Of a DNA stretch of 64,000 bases, positions 19,901-29,288 are shown one piece after another (position 1 is the first letter of the stretch; each line of letters opens with the position of its first letter). Below the pieces are notes generated by a model. That model was not told the origin of the DNA. It ran no database searches and was given only the letters and a program-made list of their open reading frames with translations. A program made the position numbers and the translations under genes. This DNA comes from Pseudoxanthomonas beigongshangi (lineage in GTDB: Bacteria > Pseudomonadota > Gammaproteobacteria > Xanthomonadales > Xanthomonadaceae). The DNA lies in NCBI RefSeq assembly GCF_016820515.1, contig NZ_JADHDV010000005.1:1-64000 (forward strand). Reading direction: 5' to 3'.

Positions 19901-20474
19901 CCCGCTGCATGGCCACGCGCCGGTCAGGTTCGGCGAACACGTCCTTGCCCAGCAGCGGCAGCATGCCGTCCCGTTCGGGGTAGACCAGGTCGAGCACCAC
20001 GTATTCGTCGCGCGCGCCGTCGGGATGCAGACGGAATGCCGGCCCGTGGATTTCGCGCTGGCGGGCCAGATAGGCGGGTAGCTCGGCCGCCGCCACCCGG
20101 CGCGCGAAGCCCAGGCCATGCACGCCGGTGGGCTGGTTGGGAATCCGCAACCGGCGGGCGAAGGTCTGGAAGCCGGCGCGATCCAGACCCGGCTGCGCCT
20201 CCAGCACGGCCGCGGCGGCGCGCACCGTGTCCTCGTAGGCATTCATGTGGGTGGCCAGCGCGGTGGCCATGGCTTCGGCCCGCGCATGGAAGCGCGCGCC
20301 GGCGCCGGCCCGCGCCTGCTGCCAGGCCATCACCCCGAACCACAGCGACAGCAGGAAGGACAGCACCAGCACGCCCCATGCCAGCCGGTCCAGGCGCCGC
20401 CGGCGCTCTGCGGCGGCGAAGCGGGAGCTGCCCAGGGCACGCAGTTCCGAGGCGCGTTGCGGATCGAGCTCCAT
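16944..20474 (-). CDS. Membrane CHASE-PAS-GGDEF-EAL cyclic-di-GMP protein
   Basis: 1176 residues. Order: membrane helix about 28-52, a periplasmic CHASE-like domain to about 325, a second helix about 330-355, three PAS-type modules (about 365-740), GGDEF (about 750-910), then EAL (about 920-1170). The GGDEF signature is intact, so diguanylate cyclase activity is plausible; no RxxD I-site precedes it, so product inhibition is not expected. The EAL signature is EGL instead of EAL, but the catalytic Glu, EVTET, DDFGTG, KID and EGVET are kept. The terminal QGY reads QGN. Phosphodiesterase activity is therefore likely but not certain. It lies downstream of the amidase on the same strand. Confidence 0.93.
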   Translation of the reverse strand: MELDPQRASELRALGSSRFAAAERRRRLDRLAWGVLVLSFLLSLWFGVMAWQQARAGAGARFHARAEAMATALATHMNAYEDTVRAAAAVLEAQPGLDRAGFQTFARRLRIPNQPTGVHGLGFARRVAAAELPAYLARQREIHGPAFRLHPDGARDEYVVLDLVYPERDGMLPLLGKDVFAEPDRRVAMQRARDSGQLSIAPRIALADSSRGDSGRPGFLLYSPVYDAAMPLEADAALRRAHLRGFATAGFGWAQVMQEVAGETGGGDPLDLRLLVRAPGAPPMLVFERANLRARYGTDMEPAFHYTRNLDFLGGAWELTLFSAPARVAIPGLLPIAALTLCGLAFGVLMFLLLRSLARAEHRSRALLDAVADHLPALIAYVGRDRRYGFTNRATRDWFGDQAPWTDRTIEEVHAGNPAFLADLRRALEESTPDHGAVWETRIGDPERPVQAYLVPDVDPDRTIAGWYLMATDTSEQKRAQREISLARDHLQRITDKLPAMIAQYDRQERTVFFNRACQELPIWQRPYSPGVPIREMLGEEHYARRKPYIDAVLSGRDVDFETSFTLPSGPRRMHVYYTPDIGDDGAVNGFLVMVIDITDKAQLESALHDATERAEVTLSSISEAVVTVDTEGRVTYMNPAAEAIGGWTLQEAVGLALEKVLPLRSVAESAEEGETGAPVSVPGDLELARRDGRRMLVKRSVSPLHGHDDSLMGSVMVLRDITEERTLSARMAYLAHHDSLTTLPNRLQLNEALAQSIANATHRGTSVAVLFIDLDLFKHVNDALGHHIGDQLLQQVAKRIQRNIGNLGTVYRTGGDEFVVLLDNVVNRDGVALIAERLLATGGTPYTVASHELHQAFSIGVSLFPEDGYDAPTLMMRSDAAMYLAKRNGRNAFRFYTRELASSVDARIELESSLRRSLRNGDLTLYYQPQIDRRTGRIVGVEGLVRWKRGERLMLPGEFLPIAEETNLIVDLDQWAIRAACRQSRQWQQMGLPPIRVSVNVAAANFDTDTLVDTVVSALGESGLPAEYLELEVTETTLMRDVQRTDRVLRALKALGVRIAIDDFGTGFSSLSYLGNYGFNVLKIDQSFVRDVTEANQGAITRAIIGLAGQLQCRTVAEGVETQAQLAWLVANGCDELQGNLFSPPVPAADFARLFAGEPSWFIPQPARGMHAHWS

Positions 20475-20565
20475 CAGCGTTCTGGTCGGGTGGCCGCGCG
20501 GACAGTTGGGGCCATGCTACGCCGGCTCCCGGATGGTCGCCAGAACCGGGAAGGGAGTGGAGCGT

Positions 20566-22179
20566 TCAGCGGCGGACCGCCTGCGACCCGCGGGTATCCA
20601 GGGTTGGCCAGTACTCGGGGGGATTGCGGGCACGGGTCAGTTGCTCGTAGGCGTAGCCGAGTTCGATCAGGCGGCCCTCGCTCCAGGCGGTTCCCATGAA
20701 GACGATGCCCAGCGGCAGGCCATCGCTGTGGCCCATCGGCACCGTCAGGCTGGGATAACCCGCGACCGCGGCGGCGCCGTAGCCCGCACCCGGGAAGTGA
20801 TCGCCGGCCTTGTGGTCGGTCAGCCATGCCGGACCGGTGGCTGGCGCGATCAGCGCATCGAGCCGCTGCGCCTTGAGCGCCGCATCGATGCCCTCCGGAC
20901 CGGCCAGCCGGCGCGCGCGACTGCGCGCGCTGATGTAGTCGCTTTCGCCGAGGCCACCCTTGGCGTTGGCCATCTCGAACAGCTCCTGCCCGAAATACGG
21001 CATCTCCGAGACGCGGTACTGCTGGTTGTAGCCGATCAGCTGCGACAGGGTTTTCACCGGCGCGCCGTGGCCGGCGAGGTAGCGCTCCAGCCCGGCCTTG
21101 AACTCGTACAGCATCAATTCCAGTTCGGCCTCGTCCCATTGGCCATCGGTCGGGATTTCGGCATCGACGATCGTCGCGCCGGCCTCGCGCATCACCTTGA
21201 TCGCGCCTTCCATCGCGGCGGCGGCGTCCGGGTGGATCGCGAGCTTGCTGCGCAGCACGCCGATGCGCGCGCCCTTCAGTCCGTCCGGTTTCAGCCGCGC
21301 GTGATAGTCGAGGGTGATGTTCCAGGCCGCGTTGGTGGTGGCGGGATCGGCGGCGTCGCGACCGGCCAGTGCCGTCAGCAGCAGCGCCGCGTCCGCCACG
21401 CTGCGGGTCATCGGTCCGGCGGTGTCCTGGCTGAACGAGATCGGGATGATGCCGTCGCGGCTGATCAGGCCGACCGTCGGCTTCAGCCCGACCACGCCGC
21501 TGACCGCGGCCGGGCAGATGATGCTGCCGTCGGTTTCGGTGCCGATGCTGGCGGCGGCGAGGTTGGCCGAAACGGCGACCGCGCTGCCGGAACTGGAGCC
21601 GCAGGGATTGCGATCCAGCACGTAGGGATTGCGGGTCTGGCCGCCGCGGGCGCTCCATCCGGAAGTGGAATGGGTGGAACGGAAGTTCGCCCATTCGCTC
21701 AGGTTGGTCTTGCCCAGGATGACCGCGCCGGCCTCGCGCAGGCGCTTGACCAGGAAGGCGTCGCTGGCGGGCCGGAAATCCTTCAGCGCCAGCGAACCGG
21801 CCGAGTTGACCATCGGGGTGGCGTCGATGTTGTCCTTGAGCAGGATCGGGATGCCGTGCAGTGGGCCGCGCACCGCGTTGTTCTTGCGCTCGAGATCTCG
21901 CAGGGCCGCTTCCTTCATGGCGTCGGCGTTGATTTCGATGACCGAGTTCAGTTGCGGCCCGGCCTTGTCGATCGCGGCGATGCGGTCCAGGTAGGCGCGG
22001 GTGAGGGTGCGGCTGTCGAGTTCGCCGCGCTGCATGCGTCCCTGCAGGTCGTCGATGTCCAGTTCGGCGTAGGCGAAGTCCGTCGGCGCGTCGGCGGGCG
22101 CGTTGGTGACGGCGGCGGGCTGGCGCTGGCAGGCGGCCAGCATCAGGGCGGCTGAAAACAGCAGCGTTCGCGAACGCAT
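20566..22179 (-). CDS. Amidase-signature lipoprotein, peptide-amidase-like
   Basis: 537 residues. The N-terminus has a lipoprotein signal peptide with lipobox LAAC (Cys17). The rest is one amidase-signature domain with the Ser-cisSer-Lys triad visible: Lys in GIPILLKDN (near 118), Ser in TDGSIICP and the nucleophile Ser in the GSSSGSA loop. The [17 protein letters not shown] stretch resembles the peptide amidase (Pam) of Stenotrophomonas, which removes C-terminal amides from peptides; the substrate here is inferred. It is likely attached to a membrane facing the periplasm. A GGGGGAA ribosome-binding site precedes the start. Confidence 0.88.
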   Translation of the reverse strand: MRSRTLLFSAALMLAACQRQPAAVTNAPADAPTDFAYAELDIDDLQGRMQRGELDSRTLTRAYLDRIAAIDKAGPQLNSVIEINADAMKEAALRDLERKNNAVRGPLHGIPILLKDNIDATPMVNSAGSLALKDFRPASDAFLVKRLREAGAVILGKTNLSEWANFRSTHSTSGWSARGGQTRNPYVLDRNPCGSSSGSAVAVSANLAAASIGTETDGSIICPAAVSGVVGLKPTVGLISRDGIIPISFSQDTAGPMTRSVADAALLLTALAGRDAADPATTNAAWNITLDYHARLKPDGLKGARIGVLRSKLAIHPDAAAAMEGAIKVMREAGATIVDAEIPTDGQWDEAELELMLYEFKAGLERYLAGHGAPVKTLSQLIGYNQQYRVSEMPYFGQELFEMANAKGGLGESDYISARSRARRLAGPEGIDAALKAQRLDALIAPATGPAWLTDHKAGDHFPGAGYGAAAVAGYPSLTVPMGHSDGLPLGIVFMGTAWSEGRLIELGYAYEQLTRARNPPEYWPTLDTRGSQAVRR

Positions 22180-22199
22180 GTGGCGGATTCCCCCGGTGA

Positions 22200-22216
22200 G
22201 CTAGCGTGAGGCTAGC
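22200..22216 (-). other. Small inverted repeat between the DUF2127 and amidase genes
   Basis: GCTAGC (22200-22205) and GCTAGC (22211-22216) flank a 5-bp spacer, and each arm is itself a palindrome. There is no T tract. It lies in the 53-bp gap upstream of the amidase start and may be an operator or a weak hairpin. Confidence 0.35.
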
Positions 22217-22232
22217 AGGCCGGGAGGTCCTT

Positions 22233-22703
22233 TCAAACCCTGCGGCGCCTGTGCAGGTCGCGGCCGAGTATGTAGACCACGGCCAGATTGATCAGCAGCA
22301 CCGCCCAGGTGTGCCAGCCGGGATGGTGGTACAGCGCGTACAGATCCAGAGGCAGGTACAGCGCCGAGCCGATGCAGCCCAGCCAGGAAGCCCACGCCCG
22401 GGCGCGCCACAGGCCCCAGGCTTCAGCCAGTCGCATGATCGCGTACAACACGACCACCAGGACGGCCAGGTGGACCGCTTCGGGATTGATGGCGTTGAGC
22501 AGCGACGGCAGGGTGCCGTGCTCGGTATCGAGGTGGAAGCGGGCGATCATCGCCTCCACCCAGCGCCGCAGCGGCTGCGGTCCCAGCAGCGCCAGCCCGG
22601 TCGCGGCGGCCAGCGCCAGTACCCCCTTCAACCCCTCGAACAGGGCGATGACATGCAGGCCCGGATGCGCCTTGGGATCCGGGTTGTAGGGGGCCTCGAC
22701 CAT
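22233..22703 (-). CDS. DUF2127 family membrane protein
   Basis: 156 residues with about four membrane helices. HVIALFEGLKGVLAL near the N-terminus and AEAWGLWRARAWASWLG in the middle fit the DUF2127 family, whose function is unknown. Its start lies 10 nt after the typA stop on the same strand, so it is probably co-transcribed with typA. Nothing in the sequence suggests a catalytic role. Confidence 0.8.
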   Translation of the reverse strand: MVEAPYNPDPKAHPGLHVIALFEGLKGVLALAAATGLALLGPQPLRRWVEAMIARFHLDTEHGTLPSLLNAINPEAVHLAVLVVVLYAIMRLAEAWGLWRARAWASWLGCIGSALYLPLDLYALYHHPGWHTWAVLLINLAVVYILGRDLHRRRRV

Positions 22704-22713
22704 CCGTGGGCGA

Positions 22714-24543
22714 TCAGGCGGCGCGCGAGGCGCGCTTGCGATCGCTTTCGGTCAGCATCTTCTTGCGCAGGCGGATTTCCTTCGGGGTGACTTCCACCAG
22801 CTCGTCGTCCTCGATGAAATCCAGGGCCTGTTCCAGCGAGTACTTCAGCGCGGGGGTCAGCTTGATCGCGTCGTCCTTGCCCGAGGCGCGCATGTTGGTG
22901 AGCGGCTTGGGCTTGATCACGTTGACGGTCAGGTCGTTGTCCTTGGAATGGATGCCGACCAGCTGGCCTTCATAGACGTTGTCGCCTTCGGCGGCGAACA
23001 GGCGGCCGCGCTCTTCCAGCGGTCCCAGCGAGTAGGCCGGGGTGACGCCGGGGGCGTTGGCGATCATCACGCCGTTCTGGCGCTTGGCGATCGGGCCGGT
23101 TTCCTTCGGACCGTAGTGGTCGAACACGTGGAACAGCAGGCCCGAACCCTGGGTGAGGGTCCTGAACTCGTTCTGGAACCCGATCAGGCCGCGCGCCGGA
23201 ATCGTGTAGTCCAGGCGCACGCGGCCCTTGCCATCCGACTCCATGTTCTTCAGCTGCGCCTTGCGGGTGCCCAGCTTTTCCATCACGCCGCCCTGGTGCA
23301 CTTCCTCGATGTCGACCACCAATTGCTCGACCGGCTCCATCAACTGGCCGTCGATTTCCTTGATGATGACTTCCGGGCGCGACACCGCCAGCTCGAAGCC
23401 TTCGCGGCGCATGGTTTCGATCAGCACCGACAGGTGCAGTTCGCCGCGGCCGGAGACCAGGAACTTGTCGGCGTCGGCGGTCTCTTCGACCTTCAGCGCG
23501 ACGTTGTGCAGGGTTTCGCGCTCGAGGCGTTCACGCAGCTGGCGGCTGGTGATGAACTTGCCGCCGGAGAAATCCTTGTGGCCGGCGAACGGCGAGTTGT
23601 TGACCTGGAAGGTCATGCTGATGGTCGGCTCGTCCACGGTCAGCGCCGGCAGCGCTTCCGGGGTGTCCAGCGCGCACACGGTATCGGAGATGCTCAGGTC
23701 CTGGATGCCGGCGATGGCGACGATGTCGCCGGCCTCGGCTTCCTCGACCTCGATGCGCTCCAGGCCCATGAAGCCCAGCACCTGCACGATCTTGCCCTGG
23801 CGCTTCTTGCCTTCGCGATCGACCACGCTGACCGGCTGGTTCTTCTTGACCTTGCCGCGCTGGATCCGGCCGATGCCGATCAGGCCGACGAAATTGTTGT
23901 AGTCCAGCTGGCTGATGCGCATCTGGAACGCGCCTTCCGGATCCACCGACGGCGCCGGGACGTGCTTCATGATCGCTTCGTACAGCGGGGTCATGTCGCC
24001 GTCGCGGGTGGTGTCGTCGAGGCTGGCGTAGCCGTGCAGCGCCGAGGCGTAGACGATCGGGAAGTCCAACTGTTCGTTGGTGGCGCCCAGCTTGTCGAAC
24101 AGATCGAACACCTGGTCGATGACCCAGTCCGGACGCGCGCCGGGGCGGTCGATCTTGTTGACCACGACGATCGGCTTGAAGCCCATCGCGAACGCCTTCT
24201 GGGTGACGAAGCGGGTCTGCGGCATCGGGCCGTCCATCGCGTCGACCAGGATCAGCACCGAGTCGACCATCGACAGCACGCGCTCCACTTCGCCGCCGAA
24301 GTCGGCGTGCCCGGGGGTATCGACGATGTTGATGCGGTTGCCCTGCCAGGTGATGGCGGTGTTCTTGGCCAGGATGGTGATGCCGCGTTCCTTTTCCTGG
24401 TCGTTGCTGTCCATCACCCGCTCGGCAAGCACCGTGCGCTCGGACAGGGTGCCGGACTGCTTCAGCAGGCAGTCGACGAGAGTGGTCTTGCCGTGGTCGA
24501 CGTGGGCGACGATGGCGATGTTGCGGAGATTCTGGATGGACAT
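22714..24543 (-). CDS. typA: Ribosome-associated translational GTPase TypA/BipA
   Basis: 609 residues, the normal length. G1 is [10 protein letters not shown] (P-loop near residue 12), G3 is [11 protein letters not shown], and G4 is NKID. The elongation-factor-like domains and the BipA-specific C-terminal region ([15 protein letters not shown]) follow. BipA binds the 70S ribosome and assists large-subunit assembly at low temperature or under stress. It leads a minus-strand set with the DUF2127 gene, the amidase and perhaps the GGDEF/EAL gene. Confidence 0.97.
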   Translation of the reverse strand: MSIQNLRNIAIVAHVDHGKTTLVDCLLKQSGTLSERTVLAERVMDSNDQEKERGITILAKNTAITWQGNRINIVDTPGHADFGGEVERVLSMVDSVLILVDAMDGPMPQTRFVTQKAFAMGFKPIVVVNKIDRPGARPDWVIDQVFDLFDKLGATNEQLDFPIVYASALHGYASLDDTTRDGDMTPLYEAIMKHVPAPSVDPEGAFQMRISQLDYNNFVGLIGIGRIQRGKVKKNQPVSVVDREGKKRQGKIVQVLGFMGLERIEVEEAEAGDIVAIAGIQDLSISDTVCALDTPEALPALTVDEPTISMTFQVNNSPFAGHKDFSGGKFITSRQLRERLERETLHNVALKVEETADADKFLVSGRGELHLSVLIETMRREGFELAVSRPEVIIKEIDGQLMEPVEQLVVDIEEVHQGGVMEKLGTRKAQLKNMESDGKGRVRLDYTIPARGLIGFQNEFRTLTQGSGLLFHVFDHYGPKETGPIAKRQNGVMIANAPGVTPAYSLGPLEERGRLFAAEGDNVYEGQLVGIHSKDNDLTVNVIKPKPLTNMRASGKDDAIKLTPALKYSLEQALDFIEDDELVEVTPKEIRLRKKMLTESDRKRASRAA

Positions 24544-24593
24544 GCGGAAAAGCGCGCCAGTGTGCGCGCAGGGGCTGTGGAGGAATGGGGCGT

Positions 24594-24599
24594 ATTATA
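24594..24599 (-). promoter_or_regulatory. typA promoter -10 box
   Basis: A consensus TATAAT reads on the minus strand about 50 bp upstream of the typA start. No good -35 was found at 16-18 bp, so the promoter may depend on an activator or on an upstream element. Confidence 0.4.
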
Positions 24600-24746
24600 A
24601 CGGGTTACGTCCCCGCAATTAGCGTCCGGGCGTCCTGGCTGAACGGGCCGGGGCTGGAAACGGTGCCAACGGCCCCCAGATTCGGGCCAGGCCCGGTTTC
24701 CGGACCCCCGGCCCCCTGAACCCCTGTCCCGTATCTGGAGCTCCCG

Positions 24747-25241
24747 ATGTCCCTCATCGCCACTTTCGACACCTCCCGCGGCCCCATCAAGGTCGAGCTG
24801 TACCCCGACAAGGCCCCGCTGACGGTCGCCAACTTCGTCAACCTGGCCAAGCGCGGCTTCTATGACGGCCTGAACTTCCACCGGGTGATTGCCGATTTCA
24901 TGATCCAGGGCGGCTGCCCCGAGGGGTCCGGCCGCGGCGGCCCGGGCTACCGGTTCGAGGACGAAACCAACAACGGGGTGCGCCACGAGCGCGGCGTGCT
25001 GTCGATGGCCAATGCCGGCCCCAACACCAATGGCAGCCAGTTCTTCATCACCCACGTGGCGACCCCCTGGCTGGATGGCAAGCACACCGTGTTCGGCAAG
25101 GTCCTGGAGGGCCTGGACGTGGTCGACGCGGTCCAGCAGGGCGACCTGATCAACCGCCTCACCATCGAGGGTGACGCCGACGCCGTGCTGGCCGCCAAGG
25201 CCGACCGCGTGGCCGAGTGGAACCGTTACCTGAGCGCCTGA
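24747..25241 (+). CDS. ppiB: Cyclophilin-type peptidyl-prolyl isomerase
   Basis: 164 residues forming a single cyclophilin domain with no signal peptide, so it should act in the cytoplasm as a proline isomerase. The catalytic motif [13 protein letters not shown] and the [10 protein letters not shown] substrate-binding segment are intact. The gene is divergent from typA, with a 203-bp gap that otherwise shows only the typA -10 box. A hairpin without a T tract follows (25258-25277). Confidence 0.93.
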   Translation: MSLIATFDTSRGPIKVELYPDKAPLTVANFVNLAKRGFYDGLNFHRVIADFMIQGGCPEGSGRGGPGYRFEDETNNGVRHERGVLSMANAGPNTNGSQFFITHVATPWLDGKHTVFGKVLEGLDVVDAVQQGDLINRLTIEGDADAVLAAKADRVAEWNRYLSA

Positions 25242-25257
25242 CCCGCGCCGGCCGTGC

Positions 25258-25277
25258 GCTCCCCCGGTCGGGGGAGC
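25258..25277 (+). other. Hairpin after ppiB
   Basis: A perfect 8-bp stem GCTCCCCC/GGGGGAGC with loop GGTC lies 16 nt after the ppiB stop. There is no T run after it, so termination is doubtful. A -10-like TAAAAT at 25344-25349 further on may belong to the aminotransferase gene. Confidence 0.55.
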
Positions 25278-25413
25278 CTCGGCTACGACCAAGGGAGGAG
25301 GCCGGACCCTCCGATCCACCCCGGCCGGACCGGGGCGGCGTGGTAAAATTCCGCGCCGCAAAAAACGGCGCACGCACGCTCCTCCCGCGAAACATCCCCT
25401 GCGAGGTAATGCA

Positions 25414-26613
25414 ATGCCCCAGCTTGCCCGGCGCACCGGTCGCGCCAAGCCCAGCGCGATCATGGCGGTCGCGGAAAAGGCGAAGAAGCTCAAGGCCGAA
25501 GGCCGCGACACCATCAGCTTCTCGATCGGCGTACCGAATTTCCTGCCCGGCGAGCATGTCTACGAGGCCGCGCGCAAATCGCTGGACAAGGATTCCGGTC
25601 AGTACGGTTCCAACCGCGGTACCGACGCGCTGCTGGATGCCTTCCTGCATCATCTTGAAGGCAGCGGGCTGACCGGCTACACCCGCCGCAACATCGTCGC
25701 CGGCGTCGGCGCCAAGCACGTGCTGTACAACCTGGCCGAGGCGCTGCTGGACGAGGGTGACACCATCGCCTATCCGACCCCGTACTGGACCACTTACCAG
25801 GACATCGCCGACATCGTCGGCGCGGTGTCGCTGAAGCTGCCGTGCCCGCCCGAGCAGAACTACAAGCTCACCCCGGAACAACTGGACGCCGCGCTGGCTC
25901 AAAGGCCCAAGGTGTTCCTGTTCAACAACCCGTCCAACCCGACCGGCATGGTCTATTCGAAGGACGAGGTCGCCGCGCTGGCCGAGGTGGTGGCGCGCCA
26001 TCCGGACACCTGGATCCTGCTGGACGACATCTACAACCGCCTGGTGTTCGATGGCGTCGGCTACCACAACTTCCTGCATTTCCGCCCGGAACTGCGCGAA
26101 CGCACCGTCGTCATCGACTCGCTGTCGAAGACCTACGGCATGCCGGGCTGGCGGGTGGGCCTGATCGCCGCGCCGGAGAACGTCGCCCAGGCGCTGGTGG
26201 CGCTCAACTCCAACCACATCACCAACTTGCCGGAAGTGGTCACCGCCGCGGCGGTCGCCGCGTTGACCGGCCCGCAGGACATTCCGCAGCGCAAGTGCGC
26301 CGAATTCGCCGCCAAGCGGGATCGCGTGCTGGCGGCGCTGGCCGGGATTCCGGGCGTGGTGTGCCCGCGTCCGGAAGGCGCGTTCTATGCGTTCCCGGAC
26401 ATCTCGGTCGCGTTCGGCAAGACCCATGATGGCGTGGTCATCCACAACGACGTGGACTTCTGCAACGCCCTGCTGGAAGCCAAGGGCGTGGCCTGCGTGC
26501 CGGGTTCGGCCTTCGGCGAACCGCGCGCGCTGCGCATTTCCTACACCTGTGCCGACGCCCAGCTGGATGAAGGCCTGTCGCGCATCCAGGCCTTCTTCGC
26601 TGAACTCGCGTGA
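25414..26613 (+). CDS. Class I/II pyridoxal-phosphate aminotransferase
   Basis: 399 residues. The PLP lysine is Lys239 in [24 protein letters not shown] binds the cofactor region, and the C-terminal RISY carries the carboxylate-binding arginine. The fold and motifs fit the aspartate/aromatic aminotransferase subgroup I. Transfer between aspartate and 2-oxoglutarate is the likely reaction, which would suit the neighbouring malate dehydrogenase because both use oxaloacetate. The exact substrate cannot be fixed from sequence. mdh starts 32 nt downstream. Confidence 0.88.
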   Translation: MPQLARRTGRAKPSAIMAVAEKAKKLKAEGRDTISFSIGVPNFLPGEHVYEAARKSLDKDSGQYGSNRGTDALLDAFLHHLEGSGLTGYTRRNIVAGVGAKHVLYNLAEALLDEGDTIAYPTPYWTTYQDIADIVGAVSLKLPCPPEQNYKLTPEQLDAALAQRPKVFLFNNPSNPTGMVYSKDEVAALAEVVARHPDTWILLDDIYNRLVFDGVGYHNFLHFRPELRERTVVIDSLSKTYGMPGWRVGLIAAPENVAQALVALNSNHITNLPEVVTAAAVAALTGPQDIPQRKCAEFAAKRDRVLAALAGIPGVVCPRPEGAFYAFPDISVAFGKTHDGVVIHNDVDFCNALLEAKGVACVPGSAFGEPRALRISYTCADAQLDEGLSRIQAFFAELA

Positions 26614-26645
26614 GTCCGGCTTTCCTTTCTCTCGGAGACAACCCC

Positions 26646-27632
26646 ATGAAGACCCCCGTCCGTGTTGCAGTCACCGGCGCCGCCGGCCAGATCGGTTATG
26701 CCCTGCTGTTCCGCATCGCCTCCGGTGAAATGCTCGGCAAGGACCAGCCGGTCATCCTGCAGTTGCTGGAGCTGCCGATCGACAAGGCCCAGGCCGCGCT
26801 GAAGGGCGTGATGATGGAGCTGGAAGACTGCGCGTTCCCGCTGCTGGCCGGCATGGTCGGCACCGACGACCCGGAAGTGGCGTTCAAGGACGCCGACGTG
26901 GCCCTGCTGGTCGGCGCGCGTCCGCGCGGCCCGGGCATGGAGCGCAAGGACCTGCTGCTGGAGAACGCCAAGATCTTCACCGCCCAGGGCGCCGCGCTGA
27001 ACAAGGTCGCCAGCCGCGACGTCAAGGTGCTGGTGGTCGGCAACCCGGCCAACACCAACGCCTACATCGCCATGAAGTCGGCGCCGGACCTGCCGGCCAG
27101 GAACTTCACCGCGATGCTGCGCCTGGACCACAACCGCGCGCTGAGCCAGCTCGCCAACAAGGCCGGCGTGGCCGTCGGCGACATCGAGAAGCTGGTGGTG
27201 TGGGGCAACCACAGCCCCACCATGTACCCGGACTACCGCTTCGCCACCGCCAACGGCGTGTCGCTGAAGGACAAGATCAACGACGCCGACTGGAACGCCA
27301 ACGCGTTCATCCCGCAGGTCGGCAAGCGCGGCGCCGCGATCATCGAGGCGCGCGGCCTGTCCTCGGCCGCTTCCGCCGCCAATGCCGCGATCGACCACAT
27401 CCGTGACTGGGTGCTGGGCAGCAACGGCAAGTGGGTGACCATGGGCGTGCCGTCCGACGGCAGCTACGGCATTCCGGAAGGCGTGATCTACGGCGTGCCG
27501 GTGATCACCGCCAACGGCGAATACACCCGCGTGGAAGGCCTGGAAGTCGATGCGTTCAGCCGCGCCGCGATGGACAAGACCCTGGCCGAGCTGGAAGAAG
27601 AGCGCGCCGGCGTGGCGCACCTGCTGGGCTGA
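26646..27632 (+). CDS. mdh: Malate dehydrogenase
   Basis: 328 residues from ATG 26646 ([18 protein letters not shown]) with a CGGAGA ribosome-binding site. It interconverts malate and oxaloacetate with NAD in the TCA cycle. The Rossmann motif TGAAGQIG, the substrate arginine region [23 protein letters not shown] and the catalytic histidine in [14 protein letters not shown] are all present. It belongs to the longer, cytosolic-type MDH group, distinct from the 312-residue E. coli enzyme. It probably forms a transcript with the aminotransferase gene and ends at the terminator at 27661. Confidence 0.97.
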   Translation: MKTPVRVAVTGAAGQIGYALLFRIASGEMLGKDQPVILQLLELPIDKAQAALKGVMMELEDCAFPLLAGMVGTDDPEVAFKDADVALLVGARPRGPGMERKDLLLENAKIFTAQGAALNKVASRDVKVLVVGNPANTNAYIAMKSAPDLPARNFTAMLRLDHNRALSQLANKAGVAVGDIEKLVVWGNHSPTMYPDYRFATANGVSLKDKINDADWNANAFIPQVGKRGAAIIEARGLSSAASAANAAIDHIRDWVLGSNGKWVTMGVPSDGSYGIPEGVIYGVPVITANGEYTRVEGLEVDAFSRAAMDKTLAELEEERAGVAHLLG

Positions 27633-27660
27633 GCCTTTCCAGCTCTGGCACTGTAATCAG

Positions 27661-27692
27661 AACGCTGGGCGAGAGCCCGGCGTTCCTTTTTT
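27661..27692 (+). terminator. Rho-independent terminator after mdh
   Basis: AACGCTGGGC (27661-27670) pairs with GCCCGGCGTT (27675-27684) around a GAGA loop, with one G-T pair. Six T residues follow at 27687-27692. Confidence 0.93.
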
Positions 27693-27754
27693 AGTTCTTC
27701 TTGACGGATTTTTGCGCATGGGTACCCGCCTGTGGAGCCACGCTAGGCCTGATA

Positions 27755-27764
27755 GTATGCATAC
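27755..27764. promoter_or_regulatory. Palindrome before the polytopic membrane protein gene
   Basis: GTATGCATAC is a perfect 10-bp palindrome ending 4 bp before ATG 27768. It overlaps a TAGTAT -10-like box. It could be an operator or chance. Confidence 0.25.
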
Positions 27765-27767
27765 CGG

Positions 27768-29123
27768 ATGATGATCAGAATCTGGGCGCAGATGATGGAG
27801 ATGGTGGGGTCACGGCCGAAGATTTGGCACTACCTCGCAATCGTGCAATTCCTATTGCTGGCAATGGCAGCGATCATTCTGGGGATATGGTGGCATCCAG
27901 AGCCTCATAGTGACTGGCTCTATTACTGGAATGCGGCGGGTGTTCCAAGCGCTTACGAGCGGGGAGGAATTGGTATTTGGCTGCTGGCAATTCCAAAGGC
28001 AATGGGGGCTTCACCACTGGCAGCCGCATTGCTTCTCAATGTATCCGCTTTGGGATGGTTGTCCTGGTTGGCCTATAGGTTGGACGGTTCTCGATGGCGC
28101 TGGCTCGCCCAGATCGTCGTCGCAGCACTTTTTCTGATCGTACCTTTCATGTCGCTTGTGCAATTGGACCTCATAGCGGCAACAGGATTGGCGACGGCAT
28201 TCTGGCTGCTTGCCGATGAGCGGCTCGTCCTTGCGGCGCGATGGCGGTCGCTGCTTGTACTGCTGACGGTTGCCATGGGTGTATCGACAAAGCCGCAATT
28301 CGCACTGATTCTTTGGACGCTTGTAGGCCTTGGGGCAATGTTCGGCTTGTTGCCGTTTTTCCGGAAGGAGAAAAGTCGTGGCAGGCGGGTTCTGCTGATT
28401 CTGCTGGTTGGCTCGATTCTGGGATTCCTGATGGATATGGGCTTCCGACAACTGAGCGGAAGGACAGAACAGATCAGGACCAGTTCTGCCGTGACCCTAT
28501 ATGGTGGTTTACTTGTGTCCAGCAACGAGCCCGACCAGGGATGCGGATATTGGTCAACCCGTGCGGCCGAGGCTGCCAAGGAAGATCTGTCGCGCACGTT
28601 GCCCGTAGCGGTCATTCAGCGGCTGCAGGCCCGACCCTTTCAGCACTGGCTGTCTGTCATGCGCTGCAAGGCACCCGAAATTCTGAATCCCCCGCCTTTC
28701 GCGCTCTATTGGCTGATTGAATCGCCCAATGTCCGGGCCGATATCAATGCGGCACCGAATGCGGCCGAATTCCAGAAACGCTATTACCAGGCGCTTGCCC
28801 TGGAAAGGTTCGCCTACGGTTGGCTGAAAATTGCTGTCTTCTTTGCCTGTTTTTTGACGACCCTCTGGCTATGGAGAAGAGACCGGCTCCTGTCATTGCT
28901 GCCCATGCTCTGGCCGATTTCTTTCTGGTGCGTTCACCTGGTCTTCGAGATCCAAGGCAGGTATTTCCTGGGTCTCTTCCTGCTTGCGCCGCTGCTTTGC
29001 ATGATGGTCCTACGCATGACTGTGCAGCCGGATCGCGAGATGGCAGGGATATTGAATCCTGAACGTTCCGGGCGGCTCGTCGAAGGAACCAGCAACGACC
29101 TGCTGGAGACACCTGCCAGATAG
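27768..29123 (+). CDS. Polytopic membrane protein, GT-C glycosyltransferase-like
   Basis: 451 residues with about ten hydrophobic helices. A first periplasmic loop holds SDWLYYWNAA (near residue 49), which resembles the Asp-containing loop of GT-C lipid-linked glycosyltransferases. Late in the protein FEIQGRYFLGLFLLAP resembles the E-x-x-RY segment of that class. No family was recognised firmly. The gene is visibly less GC-rich than its neighbours and stands alone between the mdh terminator and prpE, which suggests horizontal acquisition. The start may also be ATG 27771 or an ATG slightly further in. Confidence 0.6.
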   Translation: MMIRIWAQMMEMVGSRPKIWHYLAIVQFLLLAMAAIILGIWWHPEPHSDWLYYWNAAGVPSAYERGGIGIWLLAIPKAMGASPLAAALLLNVSALGWLSWLAYRLDGSRWRWLAQIVVAALFLIVPFMSLVQLDLIAATGLATAFWLLADERLVLAARWRSLLVLLTVAMGVSTKPQFALILWTLVGLGAMFGLLPFFRKEKSRGRRVLLILLVGSILGFLMDMGFRQLSGRTEQIRTSSAVTLYGGLLVSSNEPDQGCGYWSTRAAEAAKEDLSRTLPVAVIQRLQARPFQHWLSVMRCKAPEILNPPPFALYWLIESPNVRADINAAPNAAEFQKRYYQALALERFAYGWLKIAVFFACFLTTLWLWRRDRLLSLLPMLWPISFWCVHLVFEIQGRYFLGLFLLAPLLCMMVLRMTVQPDREMAGILNPERSGRLVEGTSNDLLETPAR

Positions 29124-29288
29124 GGATGCTCCAGGGCGAACCTGACGACGGAAAGGCGAGAACGATGCCGCGACACCTGGTATGCGCCGGCACGTCGCGG
29201 GTGGCACCGCTCATGCGACCAAGGTCGCAGGGCATGGACTGCGGTGCAGCTCTATGCTCTAGGGCGTCTCGGCGGCCCGGGAGAGGCC

